From assembly GCA_964352025.1 (NCBI GenBank), contig CAYGPZ010000001.1, forward strand, positions 629,864 to 693,863: DNA of 64,000 nt, in the 5' to 3' direction. The stretch's first letter is position 1. Each line of letters opens with the position of its first letter. The notes under the pieces are model-generated. The model worked only from the letters and a program-made list of their open reading frames with translations, did no database searches and had not been told where the DNA came from. This DNA comes from Hirschia sp964352025 (GTDB lineage: Bacteria > Pseudomonadota > Alphaproteobacteria > Caulobacterales > Hyphomonadaceae). The translations under genes were made by a program, and so were the position numbers. Below are positions 43,370-49,894 of the stretch, in pieces.

Positions 43370-44061
43370 TAAGCTTTGAATTAGCAGTCCGTATCAGCGA
43401 GATTGTGCTGGTTCTTGCTTTCTTGCAGCAGGCGTTTGAGCATTTTTCGGTGTCTCATAAGCCAAATTGGGTGTTCATAACGCGGGGTGTTTTATGTGCT
43501 TTGGTTTTAGCTGGTGTGTTGGTCCAATGCGCTCTGCTAGGCTTGGCTATCACCGCTTTTTTCCTGCTTCTCCGATTTCAAGGGCCTTATAATGGAGGCA
43601 GCGACAGGATGGGAATTTTAATCCTGTTCAGCCTTGTTGGCGTTCATTTCCTGCCCGAACAAAACTGGAAAGAAATTGCGTTTGGGTATTTGGCGATACA
43701 GCTCGTGCTTTCTTATTTTATCTCGGGTTGGGTAAAAATCGTGAATAGAGATTGGCGACAGGGGCAGGCGCTGCGCGATGTCTTTTTATTCTCTGCCTAT
43801 CCCGTCGGCGAGAACATTAGAGCATGGGCGGACAGACCAAGATTGCTTGTGTTGATGTCTTGGTCTGTGATGCTATTCGAGCTGCTATTCCCGCTCTCTC
43901 TGGTTTCGGAGATAACTTTGCTTATCGGTTTAGCAGTCGCCGCTATATTCCACTTTGCAAATGCGTGCCTGTTTGGGCTCAATCGATTTTTCTGGGTATG
44001 GCTTGCTGCATATCCATCGATCATATGGTTTCAGGCACGCTTTATCAGTGGCTTAGTTTAG
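43366..44061 (+). CDS. HTTM-family (vitamin K-dependent gamma-carboxylase-like) membrane protein
   Basis: This 231-residue protein has about six transmembrane segments. Features that recall HTTM/SdpB-like proteins are FLLLRFQGPYNGGSDRMG, YFISGWVKIVNRDWRQGQALRD and AIFHFANACLFGLNRFFWVWLAAYP. The Trp/Arg-rich FISGWVKI...DWRQG segment is typical. The catalytic role of bacterial HTTM proteins is largely unknown. It shares a start/stop overlap with the preceding anchored protein and converges on ald with a few bases of overlap at the 3' ends (44053-44061). Confidence 0.78.
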   Translation: MISFELAVRISEIVLVLAFLQQAFEHFSVSHKPNWVFITRGVLCALVLAGVLVQCALLGLAITAFFLLLRFQGPYNGGSDRMGILILFSLVGVHFLPEQNWKEIAFGYLAIQLVLSYFISGWVKIVNRDWRQGQALRDVFLFSAYPVGENIRAWADRPRLLVLMSWSVMLFELLFPLSLVSEITLLIGLAVAAIFHFANACLFGLNRFFWVWLAAYPSIIWFQARFISGLV

Positions 44062-45165
44062 CCAAGTTGGTTTCGCGAACGGTAAGTTCAAGTCGTTTGC
44101 GACAGGTTCATAGGCTATATTGCCATCCGCCACATTCAGACCTTCTGCAAGATACTTGTCCTCCTGCAATGCCTTTTGTGTTCCTTTGCCAGCAATAGCG
44201 AGGATAAAAGGCAATGTCATATTGCTTAGGGCATATGTAGATGTGCGCGGCACAGCACCCGGCATGTTGGCGACACAGTAATGGAGAATGCCTTCAACTT
44301 CGAAAATAGGGTCAGTATGTGTGGTGGGGTGGGAGGTTTCAAAACATCCGCCTTGGTCGATTGCAATATCGATGAGAACTGAACCACGTTTCATCGTTTT
44401 GAGCATTTCTTTCGTCACAAGTTTCGGTGCAGATGCACCTGGAATGAGGACTGCACCAATGACGACATCTGCGTCTGCAACAGCGTTTGCGACACTGGCT
44501 GGCGTTGAGTAAGCCGTTTTGACTGATCCAGCGAACTGAACATCAAGCTCATCAAGGCGAGGCATGTAGCGATCAAACACTGTTACATCAGCGCGAAGAC
44601 CAATGGCCATTTCCGCTGCATGTGTACCCGAGACCCCGCCGCCTAGGATGACGACTTTCGCTGGTGCCACGCCAGGGACGCCTCCCATAAGAAGGCCGCG
44701 ACCGCGGATAGTGCGTTGCAGCGCCCACGCTGCGACTTGTGTCGACATACGCCCTGCAACCTGACTCATGGGCATAAGAAGAGGGAGGCGACCATTTCTG
44801 TCCGTCACGGTCTCATACGCAATACATGTCGCGCCTGACTTCATCAGTGCTTCAGCTTGTGGCTTGTCGGCGGCTAGGTGAAGGTATGTGAATAGTGTGT
44901 GATGCGGCTTTAACATCGCGCATTCTTCGGCTTGGGGCTCTTTTACTTTGATGATGAGTTCAGCTTGATCAAACACATCTTTAGCAGTTTTAAGAATTTT
45001 GGCCCCAGCAGTCTCATAGTCTGAATCTGTCGCTTCAATTCCGCCTCCGGCATTGGTTTCGATTAAAACGTCATGTCCAGATAGAACAAGTTCAGCGACT
45101 GCCTCTGGTGTCAGGCCGACCCGATGTTCTTCCGTTTTGATTTCGCGTGGAACCCCAATAATCAT
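44053..45165 (-). CDS. ald: alanine dehydrogenase
   Basis: This 370-residue NAD-dependent enzyme interconverts L-alanine and pyruvate plus ammonia. The start is the ATG at 45165 (MIIGVPREIKTEEHRVGLTPEAV), matching the family start; the open frame continues upstream but lacks support. The substrate segment is RVGLTPEAV, the catalytic His is in THTLF-like HHTLFTYLHLA, and the Rossmann motif VILGGGVSGTHAAEMA is near residue 170. The GGAGAG ribosome-binding site lies inside a perfect hairpin (see the site at 45168-45194), so translation may be regulated. The gene end overlaps the 3' end of the HTTM gene on the other strand by 9 bases. Confidence 0.95.
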   Translation of the reverse strand: MIIGVPREIKTEEHRVGLTPEAVAELVLSGHDVLIETNAGGGIEATDSDYETAGAKILKTAKDVFDQAELIIKVKEPQAEECAMLKPHHTLFTYLHLAADKPQAEALMKSGATCIAYETVTDRNGRLPLLMPMSQVAGRMSTQVAAWALQRTIRGRGLLMGGVPGVAPAKVVILGGGVSGTHAAEMAIGLRADVTVFDRYMPRLDELDVQFAGSVKTAYSTPASVANAVADADVVIGAVLIPGASAPKLVTKEMLKTMKRGSVLIDIAIDQGGCFETSHPTTHTDPIFEVEGILHYCVANMPGAVPRTSTYALSNMTLPFILAIAGKGTQKALQEDKYLAEGLNVADGNIAYEPVANDLNLPFAKPTWLN

Positions 45166-45167
45166 GC

Positions 45168-45194
45168 ATACTCTCCATATATATTGGAGAGTAT
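45168..45194 (-). promoter_or_regulatory. perfect hairpin enclosing the ald ribosome-binding site
   Basis: On the transcript the arms are ATACTCTCCA and TGGAGAGTAT (10 base pairs) around a seven-base AT loop. GGAGAG in the 3' arm lies five bases before the ald ATG. The same palindrome could also be a DNA operator, for example for an Lrp-type regulator. Confidence 0.7.
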
Positions 45195-45282
45195 TATACA
45201 TTGATTTTGATTGATAATCTTCTGGAATATGCACCTAGAAGATAAAAGATCTTTATTCTAACAAAAGTCTTTTGAATTGAAG

Positions 45283-46011
45283 CTAGAATGACCTACTTAT
45301 TGAGAAAACCACATTGTCATTGTCTTTTTTCTCAGGTGGATGAAGTGGATCGTATGCATAGCCATGATCTTTATCTTCTACGGCATAATATCGAAGGTCT
45401 AAGTCAAAGCTGTTGAGAGAATATGTTGCGCCGACATGGTAGTCATATACCTCGTGATGGCCTTCAAAATATTTTCCAAGCCCGACATCCGCTGAGAAAT
45501 GATCTGTAAAAGCATAGACTGCTTCGGAGTGGGCAAACAAATACTCGCTTTCAGGGTCGTAATATACCATGCCATGGACATGCAGATTCTCACCCAGGTG
45601 TTTGTCTAAGCCTGCATAGATTTCGTAAAAGTCGCTGTCTTCATCATCTGCATTTGGGTAATTATAAGAAATAACACCGACATCAAATCCGATATGTGGT
45701 CCAAACTCTCCAGCATATCCGCCGTAAAAATCAACCTCTACATTGGTATCACTATCATCGTTGAAATCGACGGATGATGCCCAGACACCAGCGTAAAATC
45801 CTGAATCCGTTGCGAGATCAAAACCACCTTGAATAGCAAAGTCGTGATTGGATTGGGTTTCGCCGCGCCATTGGTAATCTGTGGTGAAAGTTACATTCCC
45901 CGTGAGAGTGACTCCAGAAGTGTCACTTTCAGGTTCTGAGCCTGCATGTGCAGTGGATGCAGCAGATGCGGCTACTACTGCTAGAGCACCAAAAGAGAAT
46001 AGCTTTTTCAT
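45283..46011 (-). CDS. TorF-family putative outer-membrane porin, paralogue 1
   Basis: This 242-residue exported beta-barrel protein has a signal peptide (MKKLFSFGALAVVAAS, cleavage near AHAGSE) and a C-terminal Phe (SISRSF). The family motif is TTDYQWRGETQSNHDFAIQGGFDLATDSGFYAG. It is His/Asp-rich near the C-terminus (VEDKDHGYAYDPLHPPEKKD), unlike its neighbour. The start is the ATG at 46011. A tandem paralogue lies at 46293-46952 in the same direction with its own terminator between them, so each is probably expressed alone. Transport substrate unknown. Confidence 0.85.
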   Translation of the reverse strand: MKKLFSFGALAVVAASAASTAHAGSEPESDTSGVTLTGNVTFTTDYQWRGETQSNHDFAIQGGFDLATDSGFYAGVWASSVDFNDDSDTNVEVDFYGGYAGEFGPHIGFDVGVISYNYPNADDEDSDFYEIYAGLDKHLGENLHVHGMVYYDPESEYLFAHSEAVYAFTDHFSADVGLGKYFEGHHEVYDYHVGATYSLNSFDLDLRYYAVEDKDHGYAYDPLHPPEKKDNDNVVFSISRSF

Positions 46012-46207
46012 TGTGTAAATGTCCAATTTAATGTGGAATTACCACGCGTAAAAGAATGAATATCGGCTCTTCAATTTGGTGCAGGCATAACCAGCTCTTA
46101 CCAAACTGGTTTATAATTTGCCCGAAATTGTTAAGAAGTTTTTACTACGTTAAATTTAGCTTGCATTTACTGGTTGTGCTATTGTGCCAGATAGTGTTTG
46201 AGAAATA

Positions 46208-46244
46208 CAAAAAAAGGGATGCCATCTTGCGATAGCATCCCTTT
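46208..46244 (-). terminator. intrinsic terminator of TorF paralogue 2
   Basis: GGGATGC pairs with GCATCCC, and on the - strand it is followed by CTTTTTTTG. It lies about 50 bases after the stop of the 46293 gene. Confidence 0.85.
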
Positions 46245-46292
46245 CTAATTGGTATGGAAAGTTAGATTACCTTCCTATTCAATCGTTAGATC

Positions 46293-46952
46293 TTAAAGAG
46301 ATTTAGCGATTGAGAATACAATGTTGTCATCTGCACCAGCAGAGTCATTGTCGTACCAGCGAAGGTCAAAGTCGAAACCTTCAGCTGAGAAAGTTCCACC
46401 AATGTTGTAGTTCATGTACTCGTCAAAACCGTCAAGGTACTGACCAACACCAACGCTTGCTGAGAAGAAGTCAGAGAAACCAACACCTACGTCAGCGTTT
46501 GCGTACAATGTTTCGTTGTCTGGGTCATATGAAAGCATACCAGAAACGTCTGCACCGCCGAATGATTTAGAAAGACCAGCGTAAATTTCGTAGAAATCTA
46601 GGTCGCCATCGTCTGAATCTGGGTATGCGTAGTAGATTGCACCAACGTCATAGCCAACACCTTCACCAAACTCACCGCCGAAACCAGCGTAGAAGTCTAC
46701 TTCAAGGTTTGTGTCTGTTGAGTCTAGGAAGTCAACTGAAGAAGCCCATGTACCTGCATAGAAACCAGAGTCAGTTGCGAGGTCAAAACCACCTTGAACA
46801 GCCAAGTCTTGGTTTGACTGAGAAACACCACGCCAGTGGTAGTCAGTTGTAATAGCAACGTTACCAGAAAGCTCTACTTCAGCGTTTGCTGTTGTAGTTG
46901 TTGTGGCGATTGCAGCAAGAGCGAATACGCTCGCAGAAAAAAGTGTGCGCAT
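46293..46952 (-). CDS. TorF-family putative outer-membrane porin, paralogue 2
   Basis: This 219-residue exported protein has a signal peptide ending near TTTANAEVE. It shares the TTDYHWRGVSQSN-DLAVQGGFDLATDSGFYAGTWASSVDF segment with the neighbour (paralogues from duplication) and ends in SIAKSL. Its codon use looks more biased to a few codons (GGT, GAC, TAC and the like), which often marks strong expression; this was judged by eye. It has a separate terminator and a 292-base upstream region. A porin or surface protein role is inferred. Confidence 0.85.
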   Translation of the reverse strand: MRTLFSASVFALAAIATTTTTANAEVELSGNVAITTDYHWRGVSQSNQDLAVQGGFDLATDSGFYAGTWASSVDFLDSTDTNLEVDFYAGFGGEFGEGVGYDVGAIYYAYPDSDDGDLDFYEIYAGLSKSFGGADVSGMLSYDPDNETLYANADVGVGFSDFFSASVGVGQYLDGFDEYMNYNIGGTFSAEGFDFDLRWYDNDSAGADDNIVFSIAKSL

Positions 46953-47244
46953 GATCGAACTATCCCTTCAGATATGCGATCCCCGTTTTCACGGAGAAAT
47001 TACAATAGTAACCCGCTGGAAATTTTGTATTGCCTAACGGGCGGATCGGGTAACTACGCTATTGCGTCGTTAATTGAAACAACCAATTCCATTACAAATT
47101 GGCCATTGAGACTCTGTTAAGGAATGTAAAAATTGCATGAAGTGCATATATTGCAGGCGCAATTTTGAGCAGAATGCCCGCATTTTAAACGTTGCGATCT
47201 AATATTTGAGGGTGGTGGTCTCCAAAATGCACAATTCGTTGGCG

Positions 47245-47880
47245 CTAATAAGGCCAATAAGATATAACTTTACTCAAGTCTGGCCTTGGTCTTTCAGGCG
47301 GATCTTGCATTGCTGTGCCCAGATAAATGAAGCCAGCAAACCGTTCATGATCTTCCAGATGCATGGTTTTCTTAAACGCTTGGGAAAACGCGTACCACTC
47401 CGTTATCCATGAGCCTGCCCAACCCGAGGCATTCGCTGTCGTCAGAATATTCATACATAGAGCGCCGGTTGATAGCTCTTGTTCCCACACCGGTGTTTTG
47501 TGATGAATATCCGGACTGGAAATAACTGCGATACAAATAGGAGTTCTTAGAAAGCGATTGGTTTCAACTTTGATGTCTTCGCTGGTGCAGTTGGGGTTTT
47601 CTTGTTCGTAAATGCTTCCAAGCTTCTTTCCGAGTGAGATGCGCGCGTCGCCCGAAATAATAACCATGCGCCATGGCTCTAGCTTTCTGTGGTCTGGAAC
47701 ACGGGTCGCAATTGATAATATTGCCTCAATGTCTTCCTTTGAGGGGCCGGGCCCACTTAGACATTTAATAGGGCTGGAACGACGTTGAGAGAGCAGTTGA
47801 AGCGTTTCTGAGCTTGGATAGTTCGCTTTTAAGCATGTATTTAGCTCTGGACGTTGTGGGATTTGAACTGGCTGTTTCAT
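47245..47880 (-). CDS. nitroreductase-family protein (FMN, YdjA-like)
   Basis: This 211-residue protein has the single-domain nitroreductase pattern: RRSSPIKCLSGPGPSKEDIEAILSIATRVPDHRKLEPWRMVII near the N-terminus (FMN phosphate/ribityl contacts), ALCMNILTTANASGWAGSW, and a final GTAMQDPPERPRPD. The short form resembles YdjA. It probably uses FMN to reduce nitro or quinone compounds, but natural substrates are unknown. The ATG has GAGG ten to eleven bases upstream. It diverges from the NUDIX gene. Confidence 0.88.
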   Translation of the reverse strand: MKQPVQIPQRPELNTCLKANYPSSETLQLLSQRRSSPIKCLSGPGPSKEDIEAILSIATRVPDHRKLEPWRMVIISGDARISLGKKLGSIYEQENPNCTSEDIKVETNRFLRTPICIAVISSPDIHHKTPVWEQELSTGALCMNILTTANASGWAGSWITEWYAFSQAFKKTMHLEDHERFAGFIYLGTAMQDPPERPRPDLSKVISYWPY

Positions 47881-48009
47881 ATCGTTCTTGTCCTCATATA
47901 ATATGGGTTATGTCGAGCAGCGTAGAGAAATCAACAGCTTGCTAGCCTGGGGTGTCATCGCTACATACTCAACTCAAATCGTTATTTAGCAGCCCTTATA
48001 AGGATAAAC

Positions 48010-48645
48010 ATGACATTGTCTAAGCATACTCAGAAGCCCAATGACATTGATTTTTCTAAAGGATGGAAGATTCAATCTTCTCAGACAAAGTATGACACAC
48101 CTTGGATGCGAGTTGGGGAATACAAAGCGATAGCACCAACTGGCGCTCCTGCGACCTATGGTTTGGTCTCTTTTAAAAACTTGGCGATAGGTATGCTGCC
48201 CATTGATGAAGAGGGAATGACCTATCTTGTGGGGCAGCATAGGTTCGCGCTAGGCCAATATGCATGGGAAATTCCCGAAGGCGGTGGGGCGATGAATGAA
48301 GACCCGCTAAACACCGCCAAACGGGAATTGTCAGAAGAAGTGAATTTAAAAGCTGAATATTGGGCACCTATAATTTCAAACGTGCATTTGTCTAATTCGG
48401 TCACGGATGAGCGCGCATTTGGGTATATAGCATGGGGCTTATCAGAATGTGATGAGCATGAATTAGATGATGTCGAAGAGATAAAAGTCTGGAAAATGCC
48501 AATTGGTCAGGCTGTTCAAATGGCTGTGAACGGGGAAATAACTGATGCTTTGTCTCTTGTGATTTTGCTAAAGGCAGACCATTTATGGAGACAAGGCAAA
48601 TTACCTGATGGAGCTGCGCAAGCTTTTCAAGCTGGGCAGGTTTAG
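48010..48645 (+). CDS. NUDIX hydrolase (ADP-ribose/nucleotide-sugar type)
   Basis: This 211-residue enzyme has a Nudix box GGGAMNEDPLNTAKRELSEE (pattern Gx5Ex7REUxEExGU, with GG-x-x...RELSEEVNL near residue 96-118). A preceding YLVGQHRFALGQYAWEIPEG segment is like ADP-ribose pyrophosphatases. It probably cleaves ADP-ribose or a similar nucleoside diphosphate derivative. AAGGAT precedes the ATG by six bases. It is followed by cysE after 24 bases and may be cotranscribed with it. Confidence 0.88.
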   Translation: MTLSKHTQKPNDIDFSKGWKIQSSQTKYDTPWMRVGEYKAIAPTGAPATYGLVSFKNLAIGMLPIDEEGMTYLVGQHRFALGQYAWEIPEGGGAMNEDPLNTAKRELSEEVNLKAEYWAPIISNVHLSNSVTDERAFGYIAWGLSECDEHELDDVEEIKVWKMPIGQAVQMAVNGEITDALSLVILLKADHLWRQGKLPDGAAQAFQAGQV

Positions 48646-48669
48646 GGTTCGGGAATTAAGGAGAGCATA

Positions 48670-49500
48670 ATGTCAAAGTCTGATGTGGATACAGCTAATG
48701 CTGTAAAACCAGGGTCGGCGGCTCCAGTGTGGCAAAGATTGCGGTTTGAAGCAGAAGAAGCTGCGCGCCGCGAGCCAGTATTAGCTGGCTTCTTTAATGC
48801 AGCTGTGTTGAGCCATGATAGCTTGGTGCAAGCTCTTTGTTATCAATTGTCACAAAAGGCTGGTGGGCCTGACATGAATGCGCTTCAGATTCGAGAAGTG
48901 TGCAAACAGGCTTTTGCAGAAGATGAGACAATCATCAAATGTGTCGAGCGGGACCTGCAGGCGGTAAGTGATCGTGATCCAGCTTGTAGAACTTTGCTTC
49001 AGCCTTTTTTGTTTTTCAAAGGCTTTTTAGGTCTGCAAACTTACCGCGTGGCGCATTGGTTGTGGCACCAAGAGCGCGATGTTCTTGCGTTCTTTATGCA
49101 GTCCCGCACAAGTGAGTTGTATGGTGTCGATATCCATCCCGCTGCAAAAATGGGCTGTGGCATTATGATGGACCACGCAACGGGCGTTGTTATCGGCGAG
49201 ACAGCTGTTGTCGGAGATGATTGTTCCTTTATGCACGGTGTGAACTTAGGTGGAACCGGAAAAGAATTTACAGACCGCCACCCTAAAGTGGGTAAAGGTG
49301 TTCTAATTGGAGCGGACGCTAAAATTCTCGGCAACATCAAAATTGGTGACTATGCACGCATTGGTGCGTCGTCAGTTGTGCTTGAAGAAGTGAAGTGTGG
49401 ATGTACAGTGGCTGGTGTGCCGGCAAAGGTAATCGCGTGTGTTGATTGCAAAGAACCAGCTAAGGCTATGGACCATTTGATTTCCACCAATAAAAAATGA
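48670..49500 (+). CDS. cysE: serine O-acetyltransferase
   Basis: This 276-residue enzyme transfers acetyl from acetyl-CoA to serine, the first step of cysteine synthesis. The N-terminal helical domain (about 1-150) contains WQRLRFEAEEAARREP. The left-handed beta-helix with hexapeptide repeats follows (VDIHPAAKMGCGIMMDHATGVVIGETAVVGD, with the catalytic His in DHATG and in HGVNLGGTG). Its C-terminus (CVDCKEPAKAMDH) has extra cysteines. Length matches the family. DUF3126 follows, as is common in alphaproteobacteria. Confidence 0.95.
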   Translation: MSKSDVDTANAVKPGSAAPVWQRLRFEAEEAARREPVLAGFFNAAVLSHDSLVQALCYQLSQKAGGPDMNALQIREVCKQAFAEDETIIKCVERDLQAVSDRDPACRTLLQPFLFFKGFLGLQTYRVAHWLWHQERDVLAFFMQSRTSELYGVDIHPAAKMGCGIMMDHATGVVIGETAVVGDDCSFMHGVNLGGTGKEFTDRHPKVGKGVLIGADAKILGNIKIGDYARIGASSVVLEEVKCGCTVAGVPAKVIACVDCKEPAKAMDHLISTNKK

Positions 49501-49630
49501 GTGCTGGAATATTCAAATATTTCTCATAATTCATGACATGTTGAGCTAGGCATACCGATAAGGGCGCATTATGGTGCGCCCTTGTTTTTTCGTTGTTTCG
49601 TGCAACGCAATAGAATTGAGGGAGAAGGGC

Positions 49631-49834
49631 ATGAGTCCGGAAGAGTCAAAAAAAGTTGAAGTGTATCTTAAAAAAACGCTTAACCCGGACATTAATTTGA
49701 AAGCACGTCCTAAAACTCCAGATTCAGTTGAAGCTTATCTTGGCGATGAGTTTATTGCCGTGATTTACAAAGATGAAGATGAAGGCGAAGTTGCATATCA
49801 GCTCAATATGACAATTCTACCGGAAGACATCTAA
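49631..49834 (+). CDS. DUF3126 family protein
   Basis: This 67-residue protein starts at the ATG at 49631 (MSPEESKKVEVYLKK) with GGGAGAAGGG just upstream; the earlier in-frame start at 49571 has none and would give a hydrophobic, unlike-family N-terminus. It is acidic and contains VEAYLGDEFIAVIYKDEDEGEVAYQL. The family is conserved next to cysE in alphaproteobacteria and has no known function. A strong terminator follows at 49855. Confidence 0.85.
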   Translation: MSPEESKKVEVYLKKTLNPDINLKARPKTPDSVEAYLGDEFIAVIYKDEDEGEVAYQLNMTILPEDI

Positions 49835-49854
49835 GCTTATAGATTATCTAGATT

Positions 49855-49888
49855 AAAAAAGGCGGCCTGTTGTGGGCCGCCTTTTTTG
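49855..49888. terminator. bidirectional intrinsic terminator
   Basis: AAAAAAGGCGGCC pairs with GGCCGCCTTTTTT around TGTTGTG, with T-runs on both sides. It lies between the DUF3126 gene and the M16 protease gene, which converge here. Confidence 0.92.
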
Positions 49889-49894
49889 TTTTGC

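Noticed and set aside
45283..46952. Gene conversion or frameshifted duplicate in the TorF pair
   Set aside because: Both copies are intact, have signal peptides and differ in their C-terminal parts; the second has its own terminator. They are ordinary paralogues.
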